From Rotaria sordida (taxonomy: Eukaryota > Rotifera > Eurotatoria > Philodinida > Philodinidae), in NCBI GenBank assembly GCA_905250125.1, contig CAJNOL010000098.1, positions 124,001 through 188,000 of the forward strand: a stretch of DNA of 64,000 nucleotides, written 5' to 3'. Position numbers and translations under genes: made by a program. Shown here piece after piece: positions 24,881 to 36,830 of this stretch. Every line of letters begins with the position of its first letter. Position 1 is the stretch's first letter. The notes below the pieces were generated by a model. The model saw only the letters and a list, made by a program, of their open reading frames with translations, was not told where the DNA came from and searched no databases.

Positions 24881-24900
24881 ATATTCTATCTCCATCGATA

Positions 24901-27900
24901 ATGTCAGATAATAGTGATGGTAATAGTCCATCCAAAACACGTCCATCTAAAAGATCACATTCGGTAAATAAACAAAAATAAATGAAATCAATTAATGTAC
25001 TCATCTTTTCTTTTTATTACATGGTTTTAGCCTGATCATTCACCAATACATGAACGAAAATTTAAATTAGCTAAAACTGAAGTAAGAATTTATTTTCTAC
25101 AAGAAAATCAGAACAATTTATTTTTCTTTTTATTCAAGTTTTAATGTGAAAAGTTCGTTTGAGAAATTTATAACTTTGAGTTTAGTCAATTTAGTTTTTT
25201 CTATCCATCCCTTGTTACTCAATGCCTAGTGGAAACTGTTTGTAACAATGATCTAAACTTTAGCCGAAAGAAAAAATTTAGAAAACTAAGATGAAGACTT
25301 CTGAGTACTTTCTCTGTTGCGATGCGTGTGTCAGTGTGGATTTAGAGGAAGAGTACATCAACATACAGACTCATTATCTACACCATCGCTCACACCCACA
25401 TCCATATTTTGTGCTTTGGACTTTTTTCAGATTTCGATATTCCTTTCGATCAGAGTTGATTTTACCGGTGTAGAGTGTTGTAAAGGTATTATGAATATTC
25501 GTTTATAAGTTTTCAATATTCATTTATTTGTTTTGTAAAACTGATGTTTAACTCATGCGTTCGAATACTGGAATATTGAAATTAGGTGTAATTATTTTCA
25601 AAAGAGATAGTTTAATAAAAATCAAATATTCAATTAAGCTCGAATATTTATTATTAAGATTTAATGATATATTTACTTTTAATACAAGAGATTTAGTCTT
25701 TTTGAAGATGCGATTCCTAATCAGTTTTAATGATTTTTTTAAAGACGGATACGGTGCATACATATGTCACTCGTATCAAGTCATGGAGAAGATGATCTTT
25801 AAAAAGTCAAAAATATTTCTTTGAACGGTCGATGTTTCTAGTGAACATGTTTGTTCATTTTGATCAACTTGAATATGAACTTAGAAATATTGTGTCTATT
25901 TTTGTTCAAGTTTTATAGATTAGATACTTCTCTACAAAATGTGATGTTGAACTAAACAGTAGTTTTTACTTAAATGAAACTACAAGAGTTTATTTCAACG
26001 TAAAACAATTATCAATTTTTCAAAAAATAATTTCTCATCTACAAGCTGATATATAAATAAAGATCTCAACTTTTAGTTTTAAATTGTAATAATGAAAATA
26101 CAAAAATTTTCCTTTCGAACTAATTTTTTGAGCTTTTCAAATCCTATATCAGTAGTCTGAAATAAAATTTCTAAGCTCATATTGGCAAGAAACATAAAAT
26201 TCTGATTTTAACTTATCAGAAATAACTTCAACTAATAGACGAACGTATTAAAAGACAATCGTATCAAATTTTATTATGACACAGTTTCCTTCGTTATTAA
26301 ATAGAACGAAACAATATGACATATTATTACCCATTTTTTGTAAAATTCATGCATAAAGAGAAAAAGTTGAATTTTCCACGTGCCGCCGAAATGATTTATA
26401 TTCTCTTAATAATAGTGTTACATCTTTTTTTCTGTTCATTGAAATCTTCTTCAATCGACAGATGTCATATAATAATTGTACAAAATCATCCTACTCTGTA
26501 CGGTAGAATAAAGATATGAAAAAAAAACTATATATATTTATTTGAAATCATATATAGATATGTTCATTGATGAATCGAATTTGTGTTACTCTTTTTTTGT
26601 CCTCCATCATCTTCAATATTTAACTATTTCGATCGTTTTGAAAAAAAAAAAAACTTCTATTTGAATTCATCATTTATTCTATATCGATTTTCGATATTTG
26701 AAATGTGTAAGAAGTAAAAAAAAAAAAAGAAAATCTGAAGTGATGCAAACATTTTCTTTTTCTCTCTTCTCATTAGTCTATACACACCTGTTCTATATAT
26801 ATTGAGTGTCAGTTGTTAATGTCGTATTTATTAATACGAAACACAAAAAAAAAAAAAAAAGAATATCGATTTCTGTTAGTTAAATCAAAGCAACTGACGT
26901 TCTTTTATCAAATTCTTTCACACTATATAAATGGTTAATTTTTGAAAAAGTTATGATATATTTTATGCTGCTGAAGGTGTTGCACAATCTACACAGGACC
27001 TTTTTAACTGTCTCACAAAATTGAATATTTCTATTGTGAAAAATTAGGTCTTGTCTAGTTATGTGCATCATGTTCGCTGCTTTACACCTCGACGAGATTA
27101 AAGTATTTGTTATTTTTGTTTTTTGTTTGTTTTCCTTTCCTTTTCTATTCTTTGTATACTTATATATTGATTCCACTAGCAAACAAAATCATAAAGGAGG
27201 ACAATAAAAGAAGATAAGTCTTCTATTTTGATATTGTCTTTTTGTTTATAATTTTTCATGCAGAAACAGTATCGATCGGAATGGTTTCACTCCGAATTTC
27301 ATTTATATGTAAGTGATTAAATAGACACAAAAAAAAAAAAAAGAAGAATATGCAGAAATTAAGTAACGAATATTTATAGTTTAATCAATAGATTTAAAAT
27401 TAAATTAATATATTAATTATAAATATTTATTCTTTTTCTTTGTTTTTAGTTGCAACAAGACAATGCTGATAAGAATCTCAGTAACAAAGAGAATCATACA
27501 AATTATAAACAATCTGGTATGATATTACAAAAAAACAAAATAAAGACTAGTGATGATAGTCCGAATGAATTAGTATTGTTTAGATGTATAGTGAAATATG
27601 ATTAGACATTCTAGAGAACTATCGAATAAAACAATTATAGTTCATGTTTTTGTTCTAATATATTTAAATAAAAGAATGTTTATATTACTATCAAATAGAA
27701 TTGATTGATATAGATATGTAGAATCTACTCGTTGATGAAAGTGACATTTCTATGAAAAATAATGTCGATTTATAATATATTTCATATTTATATTGATTGA
27801 AAAAACTGTCGTAGTAAGATAGTTTTGATAATCTTAATATTCCAATTACAGTGACTATAAGATCTACTTATAGACTTACAATCAAGTACTACGTCGATCA

Positions 27901-30900
27901 TTCGACAAGAGAAAGCTACGAAACCAAACTAAAGCAGACTTGTTATTAATCACTAAGACCGATGAAATCGCTACAATCTTAAGCGAAACAAAAATTTATT
28001 ACAATCGAAAAGCGCTTAGTCTTGCATACATTTTAGTTTTTAAACTTTCATTCGTACTTGACTCATTTAATTTTATCGAGCAGCGTACGAAGTAGAAAGA
28101 TAACAACAACATTTCGGAGATTGATTTTAGGTTTACCAAATCTGACTACGACACTGCCATTTAAGTATAGTATCGAGAGTCTTCTCTTTGTCATACATCG
28201 TTCGAAGTCAAAAAAACAAATATTCAATTGAACTTCCGTTCACCAGAAAGATGAATACTCGTTTCTTAATGATTGATGTTTTATGGCTGAATTCTTACAT
28301 ATTTATGTTGTAGACTTGTAACATTGTCATTTTTTTTTATCGAATAAGTTAAACAAATCTTCATTCGAATGTATCGATAGGAGAGTTTATCGGATCCATA
28401 ATTTTCAGACCCAGACTCAATCGGAATCATACTTTGATACTCTTAATGAAATTTTCTGCTTGAAATTGGACAGTCGCCACAAACATACGACATGCTTTTT
28501 TTTTGTATTGAGTGACCACCGCACTCACACATTTCTCTGACAAATAGGATCCGTCACCTTAGTTCCGAATCCAATGAGTTCTAATTTCTAGTCTTCTACA
28601 TGTTTATTATGATATAATACTTCAATCAAAATGAAGTTTGAATACTATTTAGAAATGGTTATGGCAAAACATTCTTTATCTACATGTAATAATGAAAAAG
28701 ATGGTCAAGATGATGGTATTATTATTGATCATCTTGATTTATCATCTGTACCTTTACCATGGTATCGTTCTCATCCATTATGGTCAAATATGATAGCAAA
28801 AACATTTGATGAAACATACAAATGTCATTCAAATTTTCTTGATGCACATCCAGCTATAACGACTAAAATGCGAAGTGTTTTATGTGATTGGCTTATTGAA
28901 GTAAAAGAAACGAAAAAAAAAAAAAAAAAATTTTTTTTGTATTAAGCATAAAAATTATATTTTCTAGGTTGCAGAAGTTTATCATCTTCATCGAGAAACA
29001 TATCATTTAGCTATTGCTTATATTGATCAGTATTTATGTAATACAAATAATTTACCTAAAACAAAACTTCAATTACTTGGTATAACTGCACTATTTATTG
29101 CAGCTAAAATCGAAGTAAATATAAATATCAATTATTTATCTTATATAAAAACTATATTGTTTTTTTTTTTCTTAGGAAATATATCCACCACGTATATCTG
29201 AATTTGCATATGTTACTGATAAAGCTTATTATGAAAGTGATATTCTTGATATGGAATTAGATATAATGAATGTAAGTGTTGTTGTTTTTTTTTTATATAT
29301 GTGAAATAATTTTGTGAATTTTTTAGATATTAAATTGGTATATAAATCCAATGACATCAATTAGTTGGTTATTAGCTTTTCTTCAAGTTGAACCAGAAAT
29401 TGAATTGATGAATAATTGTTTAACATCATCACCATCACCAACAAATGTTACACCATCACATCATGATCGTTGTATAAAAAAACGACGTTTATCAATATCA
29501 ACTATTCAAAAATCATCATCATCATCACACAGTGAAATTTTGAAAACTTCAATGTTAACAAATCTACATCGAACACCAATGTTTCTTCAAACATTTTCAT
29601 TAGTTGTTCGAGTAAATTTATTTTTAATTGTTGTTTTCAAATAAAAGAAATATATTAATTGTTTTGTTTTAGTTACTTGATTTTTGTTCACTTGATATTG
29701 AATATTCACAATTTCCAAAGAATGTACTGGCTGCAACAGCTATTCTTGCTTGCAAATCGAATTGGCCTGTTGAACAGATTACTTGTAAGTTAAAATACGA
29801 TTCAATTAAGATGGAAAATGTTATGTACAAGTCAAATCTCAGTTGAAAAAAAAAACATTAGTTGATTAGGTCGAGATTCAGCCAATGGAATGCAGAAGAC
29901 AAATTTCCGAGAGAATCTGTTCCACCTGCTGCCTTTCGATTGCAATGGTTGTTTGCCTATAGACACTACATAGTGTTCTAATAAAAATCCTAAAAGTGTT
30001 TCGGTTCCTATTGAGATTCGTCTAAGCTATGGAATTTTTAATAGGTCTATTTTCTAAAGCCATCAGGTTTTTGGAAAACTCGGTTTTTTTTTTGAATTTC
30101 GATCTGAAACATTGTGCATATAGAGAACTCAATTAGATTGACTTCCGTAAAAAAGAATTCAGAAACTTTGAACAACGTCTCTTCGAGATATGACGCTTTC
30201 AAAAAACATCTGTTGTACATAGTATCCATGGAAAAGAGTCTATTCATATCTCGACGAGTCTTTGTTCAAAACGTCTGGATTTTTTTATGGAAATTAATCT
30301 AGTTGAGTTTTCTATATTCACAATGTTTCAGATCAAAAATCGAAAATACGAGTTTATCGAAAATCTGGGACCTCTAGAAAATAGACATTAAAATCTCAAT
30401 AGGAATTCAAATCCTGTTGAAGGTTTTTTTAGAACACTATGTAGTATCTATAGGCAAAAAAATCATTGAAATCGAAAATTTAGTGAGACTGATAATAATT
30501 TCTAAATCGATTCATTAACTTTCCATCGCTTTTTGAATCCTGCACTGATTTATAAATATTTTAGCTTATAGTAACCTGTAACTCTTCAAAAATTATTTTG
30601 AACTTTTTAACGGAACACATATCGTTGCAGTGCTAACTATCTGGGAGTATATGTCATAGAACCATTGTTCATCGCAGCTACTTTATTTCCTTGGAAGAAT
30701 TTCCCTGTAGGTATTCATTATAGTTCTTAATATCTGTAGGATTGTCTGCTTATTATATTCTGTCTGATCATTTGTCTGGTTTTGTTTTAGCTTTAAATGA
30801 TGATGATCTATATATATGCAGTGATTGGATGAAACCATTTTTTGATGTACTTTATTTTGGTCAAAATCTAATGTCAATACCAGTTCCAGCATCACGACCA

Positions 30901-31208
30901 TCACCTGCTATACCTATCGATGAGATATATTCAATACAAATACATAATATCTCTTTGGATTTACTTGTAAATTAATTTAATTTGAATATTTTTGTTTTTT
31001 ATTTTATTTTATTTAAATATTTTAGGATAATGTTTATAAAAAACGTCCGAAATTTATTCCACCAATAGCAAATAATCGGCCGTTTCGAAATCTTGTCAAT
31101 CGTTTATCATGGTTACCAACACCACCAACATCTTTAGAAAAACAACAACATGAAATTATTATTAATGAAGAAGAACAACTTCAAATAACAGAAGTCGTAT
31201 CAGTATGA
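24901..31208 (+). CDS. CCNE: G1/S-specific cyclin E
   Basis: Eleven exons (24901-24963, 25031-25081, 27264-27308, 27450-27516, 28653-28900, 28968-29114, 29176-29271, 29327-29611, 29673-29784, 30791-30966, 31026-31208) give 490 residues. Cyclin E activates CDK2 in the nucleus to start S phase. The cyclin box follows human cyclin E1: KMRSVLCDWLIEVAEVYHLH (from residue 147; MRAIL patch as MRSVL), RETYHLAIAYIDQYL, LLGITALFIAAKIEEIYPP and FAYVTDKAYY. The C-terminal cyclin fold keeps LLDFCSLDIEYSQFP and DLYICSDWMKPF. A Ser/Pro/Arg-rich insertion of about 55 residues (about 266-320, with KKRRLS) interrupts the box region. The tail has the FBW7-type degron LPTPPTS (Thr462, Ser466). The N-terminal exons 1-4 are less certain; an alternative start at 28631 (MKFEYYLEMVMAKH) would give a shorter protein. 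Confidence 0.9.
25082..27263. other. Cyclin E intron 2 (2.2 kb)
   Basis: A long AT-rich intron without recognisable exons or long palindrome. A C-rich run CTCACACCCACATCC lies at 25389-25403, with a G/T-rich partner near 25323-25345, similar to the other telomere-like hairpins. Several poly-A runs follow at 26640-26860. Confidence 0.5.
29936..30476. mobile_element. Palindromic foldback element H in cyclin E intron 9
   Basis: Arms of about 255 bp are inverted around a centre near 30206. Landmarks are GCCTATAGACACTACATAG-like ends (29956) with their complement at about 30435-30455, AGAACACTATG, and CTGAAACATTGTG paired with its complement near 30325. The element occupies over half of the 1.0-kb intron between exons 9 and 10. 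Part of the arm (GAATTTCGATCTGAAAC) resembles element A at 1.38 kb, so the two may belong to one family. Confidence 0.85.
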
Positions 31209-32423
31209 ACAAATCGAGTCAGATCTATATATATTTTTTTTTTTCTATAACAAAAGATAGATGGAGTATGTGTCCTTTTTTTTTAATTATTTTCCATATT
31301 CTCTATTTTCTTACAATGATCATTGAGATTTATATTTTGGTGATTAAGTCAGATGAGAAAGATATGAAAATAGTTTTTCTCTTATTGCTTCTTTTTTTTT
31401 ATAAAAAAAAAAACAAAAAAAAAACAAAAACAAAAGCCGGCAAATAGCCGATCTTTTCTTTGTGTTCTTCTATTTCGACTACTTTTTTTTTTGTTCATTC
31501 GATTGTTTTTCTTCCTGACATTTATTCTAAATGACTGTTTTACATATTATTTTTCTTTTTTTGTTGTCATTGTCGATTTATGTTTGTCAAGTCTACGTGT
31601 TCATCAAAGTTTTTTTGTTCTTTTGTCTTATGTCAGTCCTTTTCTTCCCTGTCTTCGTCTAAATTCTCATACGTGTTTTTTCTGTTGTTTATCATGTCGG
31701 ATTTTCTTCATATTATTGTTGATGTTTATGTGTGTCTAACGACGATTTATAAGAGAAAAAAAAAAGTAGCAATAAGAACATTGAAAAGATAATTGTTGAA
31801 AAAGAAAATCGTCGTAAAAAAGAAATAAAAAGAGAAGATGATTATTATTTGATTTCTTACAGTTTGAAAAGAAGAGAACGATGCATTGTTATACACTTGT
31901 TTTTTTAGAAATTAGGAAAAGAAAGAAAAATTAACTGAAAATAGATTTATGCAATACTTTTCTGATAAATAACATTTTCAATCGATTTTTCATGATCGTC
32001 AAAATCCATCTATTAGAACTTTGTATGGTATCTCTTTTTAGATAACAAAAAATACATTTGTTTGACTCATTCAATAACAATAATATTATCAATAAACACA
32101 TGTTGCCGTTCGATTATTCAATCATTTAATTTACTACTTCTGTTTATTATCGTTAATCTCACTGCACTTCAATAGATCATCTGCTAGTCGTACTTTCATA
32201 TTATCTTCTTTTTCTTTTCCTTCTCTATTCGTTACTTTTGGATACTAGATTACTGTTTAATATAAGTTCTACTCAAATTATTATTTGGATTTTTATTAAC
32301 ATTAACAACAGCCAAAAAAAGAATTGAAAATAAACCTGGTTGAATAATCTTGGAAACCGCTGTATATATATATATCATTTTGATAAATATTTTTAGATCT
32401 GTATATTGATTCTCTATAGAACG
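31209..32423. other. Cyclin E 3' region and SERINC 5' region
   Basis: About 1.2 kb, T-rich immediately after the cyclin E stop and then AT-rich. Open frames here (31205-31447, 31491-31792) are low-complexity Phe/Leu/Lys and not supported. No repeat element was recognised. Confidence 0.5.
32385..32396 (+). promoter_or_regulatory. Splice-acceptor-like site before SERINC start
   Basis: ATAAATATTTTTAG ends at 32396, 27 bases before the ATG at 32424. It is a candidate trans-splice acceptor or 5'-UTR intron end. Confidence 0.4.
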
Positions 32424-35400
32424 ATGGGTCTTTGTCTTGGATCTATAGGTTCATCAATTGCATGTTGTTTTGGTAATGCATTTTGCTCACTTTGTTGTTC
32501 GACATGCCCATCGTGTAAAGGTTCAACATCAACACGTATTGCTTATGGTCTTATTCTTTTTGTTGGTCTCATAATGTCATGTGTTATGTTGATACCTGGT
32601 CTAGAGAAAATATTAAGTAAAATTCCATCTTTATGTCAAACTCCACATTCAAGTAATACACTAATACCAACTGGTACACGATCCTTATCCATTAATTGTT
32701 TAAAAATAGTTGGATCTCTAGCCGTTTATCGTCTTTCACTTGGTATGTCAAGTTTTTTTTTCATTTTATCATTATTGGTAAGTTTATTATTTATGAATAA
32801 ATAATATTCGATTATATTGATTTTAATTTAGATGATAAAAGTTAAAACATCAAAGGATATTCGAGCAAAAATTCAAAATGGTTTTTGGGCATTTAAGTTA
32901 TTAATAGTTATTGGTTTAATTATTGGAGCATTTTTTATTCCACATAATAGTTTTGATTATGCATTTATGATTATTGGACTCATTGGAGGATTTATTGTTA
33001 GTTAAAAAATTTAATTTTTCTTAAATTTTAATTTATTTCATTTTTGTTTTTTAGTTTATACTTGTTCAATTACTTTTATCAATTGATTTTGTTCATTCGT
33101 AAGTGTCTATAGTTGAATAGAAAATTGTTTGTTCGATAAAGTGAAAAGATTTTTTTCTATTTATTTGAAAAAGTAAAAAATACATCATTCAAAATTTCAA
33201 TCTTAAATTCTTGATCTTTAATTTAAATTTTGAAAAAAATAATTTTATTCTTTCTAATAAATAGAAATTTGAATCTTTAAGTTTATACAAAATTTAATTT
33301 AAAAAAGAAAAAACATTGTTTTTTTTTTAGATGGAATGAATCTTGGGTTGATCAGGTTGAATCCGGTTCAAAACGACATGGTTATGGTTTACTTTTTTTT
33401 ACTTTTCTTTTTTATGCATTAACAATAGCTGGAGTTGTTCTACTTTATATTTATTATGCACCTAATCATTCTATTTGTCGTTTACATACATTTTTTATTT
33501 CATTTAATACATGTTTATGTATTATATTATCCATAATATCAATATTACCATGTGTAAGAGAATATAATTCATCATGTGGTCTTCTTCAATCATCATTTGT
33601 TTGTCTCTATGTATTATATTATACATGGTCTGCAATGAGTGATAATCCAAATGAAATATGTAATCCAAATATAAATTTAAAATTTCATACAATAAATTCA
33701 ACAACAATAATAAAAACAACAACTCACAATCCTAATCCAATACGACAACAACATTTATTTAATTCAATAACAATTATTGGTTTAATTTTATTTGTTTGTT
33801 CAATTTTTTATTCAATTATAGCAACATCACGTAATAATCGTGCAAAAAAATTATTTTTATCACCATCAATTGATTCAACTATATTGGATGATGCACAATT
33901 AATTAATTCAGTATCTGATAATAAATGGATGTTAGGTAGCGATGAACATAGTCATCAACGAGTTTATGATGATGAACGTGGATCAGTTACATATAATTAT
34001 TCATTATTTCATCTTATGTTTGTACTTGCAACATTATATGCAATGATGACATTAACGAAGTAAAAAAAGAAAAAAGCTTGTCGTCAGCGCAGCTACTTTA
34101 GGACGAATATGTGGAACTCGAGGTCGTGACAAATCTAAAATCGTTACTAAATATTTGGTTGCTGATCTCTAATTTTTGACTCGGTATCAGAGATAAAAGA
34201 TAAGAAATGTTATTTCGCTGAGATAGTAGTATTTTACGGATTACGGTGGCAGCGATTATTCGTTTTATCCTAATGACGTACTCTTACGATCACACTGACC
34301 CTCCATCCATCTTCAAGACAGTAAATGTCTGGTTTCTGAATTCAAAAGAATAGATAATTACATTTATATTAATTCAAATGCGTAGGATTTGTTTCAATTT
34401 GTAGAAATTTTGATATACAGATTTTAAAATTAGTACCAATTTAAAATTTGCTACTCCTTGTGGAACTTACATGTCTTATTTAGTCTCATTATACTAATAC
34501 AAAATACGCAATATGAAACATTTCTAGCACACTATAGTTATTTTTCAAGGATAATCGATCTCTAAGAAAATGATCTATTGCATTTATTTCTGTATTTCAA
34601 ACAGAAATCTTTTCTATTTATATTAGCACTCTATTTTTTGCTTGTCTTGTTACTTTTCAAAGATGGGATCGATTCGATTCCAAAAAAAGAGCACGAATCG
34701 ATCTCATCTCTGTTACTTTTCATTTTCGTATTCCGTTTTTCTTAATTTAACATTATTGTTATTCGATCCATTGATCTAACTGACATAAAAGTCTGTTGTA
34801 TATATCCATTCTATCTATAGCAGATATCAACGCACTATTATATTCCTCTCGATAAGCTCACAAACACTGATATTGATTATCTTGAGTATAGTTTTATCTG
34901 AGAAAAAATCAAAAACTGTACTATATAGAATGTATTCTAGCCATTCAAATATCAAGGAAAGCTTTCGAATGTTCTAGAACACCATAAGTCTTGTTGCTAC
35001 TAATACCGTTCAGTGCCTTTCTCCGTTGCTAAAGAATCCTTGGGGGAGGAGTCTGACGCCTGTTATCCTCATTTGTTATGAAAAAGATCCAACGATCGTT
35101 GATTTTCCCATCCTCCATTGCAAGGAAACGTGTCTAATGATCATTGACCGTGTCCGCTCCCCATTGTCATCAGGTAGATCCACAAAAACCTCAACTTAAA
35201 ACTTCCTATATTTTTCTTCGAAAACATAAAGTGAGTTCCACAGAAAACGATTTTTTTTTTAATTTATTTTTTATTTTAATTTTATGATTAAATATTTTTT
35301 TTTTCTTATTATTTTCAGTTGGTATAATCCAGCAAAAGATTCTAGTACATATAATAATACTTTAGCATCACTCTGGGTTAAAATTACATCAAGTTGGTTG

Positions 35401-35466
35401 TGTGTGCTGTTATATGTTTGGACATGTATTGTACCAGTAATATTTCCTGATCGTGATTTTTCATGA
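32424..35466 (+). CDS. SERINC: Serine incorporator family membrane protein (SERINC)
   Basis: Five exons (32424-32777, 32832-32996, 33055-33098, 33331-34059, 35319-35466) encode 479 residues. SERINCs are about ten-pass membrane proteins linked to serine incorporation into phospholipids and to lipid scrambling; vertebrate members restrict enveloped viruses. Family landmarks are in order: an N-terminal Cys-rich stretch (ACCFGNAFCSLCCSTCPSC), SCVMLIPGLEKILSKIP, AVYRLSLGMSSFF, NGFWAFKLLIV, GAFFIPHNSFD, LLLSIDFVHSWNESWVDQ, YTWSAMSDNPNEICNPN, GLILFVCSIFYSIIATS, and the C-terminus MTLTNWYNPAKD to WVKITSSWLCVLLYVWT ending FPDRDFS. I start at the ATG at 32424 (MGLCLGSIG, as in human SERINC). The Met32830 exon continues MIKVKTSKDIRAKIQNG. 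Intron 4 (1.26 kb) carries dispersed-repeat copy 2. Confidence 0.96.
34459..35243 (+). repeat. Dispersed repeat family, copy 2 (in SERINC intron 4)
   Basis: Homologous to 13641-14595 across most of its length. It starts TGTGGAACT and ends AGTTCCACA, a perfect 9-bp inverted pair with TG...CA termini. A solo LTR is possible, but target duplications are not seen and no internal coding part occurs in the window. It fills most of the last SERINC intron. Confidence 0.8.
34660..34710. mobile_element. 51-bp mini-hairpin insertion inside repeat copy 2
   Basis: Arms AGATGGGATCGATTCG and CGAATCGATCTCATCT (one mismatch) flank an A-rich loop. The insert is bounded by a 12-bp direct repeat, TGTTACTTTTCA at 34648-34659 and 34711-34722. 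Copy 1 of the repeat has this site only once (TGTTGCTTTTCA near 13781), so it serves as an empty site. Confidence 0.85.
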
Positions 35467-35583
35467 AATAAATAAGATTTATATCATGATTCCATTGTTT
35501 GTTTTTTTTTTATATCTATTATTTTTCAATGCATGTGAAATTTTCTTAAGTAATGAAAATGAGTAAAAAGAAAAACAACTATG

Positions 35584-35586
35584 TAT

Positions 35587-35620
<34 letters not shown>
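35584..35620. repeat. (TTTA)n microsatellite
   Basis: About nine uninterrupted TTTA units, 120 bp after the SERINC stop codon and so probably in its 3' UTR or just beyond. Confidence 0.9.
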
Positions 35621-35622
<2 letters not shown>

Positions 35623-36830
35623 TACTAATGTGATTTTTTTTTTGAACGATAATAAATTGTATTGTGTGTATTTTTTGAAGATTATCATTTGAATAACAAT
35701 TACATTTGAAGATAATGAACGAAAGTTTATTCTTAATGGAAAACAGGTATGAATGAAGTTGAAAAACTTTTATATATATCTCGTTCAGATTTTATATGTG
35801 ATCGATAGGTAGGTTTATTGATAAGTTGGAGAAAATTTTGCTCTAAAAAAATAGCAAAATCTTAACAGATAAATAATGTATATAAAACTAATTAACCATA
35901 GTTAATTTGATTTCTAACATATACACTTCTGTCTTCCGATCTATTTAGCACTTCATCAAAATATTAATATCTAATAGAACGATGATATAGGATTATTAGC
36001 ATAGATAATGGTACAAACGTCAGTATTTCTATGTTCCCGAATACGTTGAGTTTGATGTTGGCTTATTCATCATGTTCAATTACAGCATCATTAGTTAAGC
36101 ATAATGGTAATATCAGTGAAACTGACAGGATTTTATAGATAGATACTGACATATTTTACACCTCTTCTGTTAATTTTGTTTATTCTATATGATTGAATAG
36201 AGTAGTTTGAAATTCAATAATGTAGACATAACCAGAAGTAGTCACCAGGTACTTTATGAAATATCTGTATCCCATACATTTCATAAAAACTATTTCAATA
36301 GTATAATGAGTCGAAAATGATTATCGTTTGTATTTGTGATGATTTAGCAAGAAAATATTACAGTATCTTATTCAAAAAATATTCTTGTGGCATTGATAGA
36401 GTCAAGAGCTTCTATAAAAGTCTAATTCTTTTTCGTATTTCAAATGTAACAATCATTCGGTAGATATAGAATCAGTCACATTGTTGAAGGACTGGTAGAG
36501 TTCTGTAGAAATCGAGACATAAAATTTTGCTTTATTGAAACATAAAACTTTCGAAAAAATTCTCAACATGTGAATATACATGTGTCGATTGTGTTACCCA
36601 TGAATACTATTCATTTTCTTTGTCAACAAGACGAACTGTTTTTTTGTTTAAACTCTCGTCGTCTATGTAAACAAAAAATAACACGATTACTCCTTGTCAC
36701 ATGTATTTTTTAAACTAATGGAGACTTTTATGTATCGTTTGAAGATTAGATTGGCTCGCTGACATAGAATTTTGTGAAATAATAACAGCGCTTTCGTATG
36801 ACGGAAGCGCTGTCGAACAGGTCTAGGGTA

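Larger units (their letters stand above)
20868..24900. other. Intergenic region with two palindromic elements
   Basis: Four kb between divergent genes. It contains foldback element F and the Tc1/mariner-type element G; the remainder is AT-rich without an exon chain that I can support. Confidence 0.6.

Noticed and set aside
31205-31792. Several Phe/Leu/Lys-rich open frames after cyclin E
   Set aside because: Low-complexity T-rich 3' UTR sequence.
35584-35620. TTTA array as a possible functional element
   Set aside because: A plain microsatellite in a 3' flank; listed only as a repeat.
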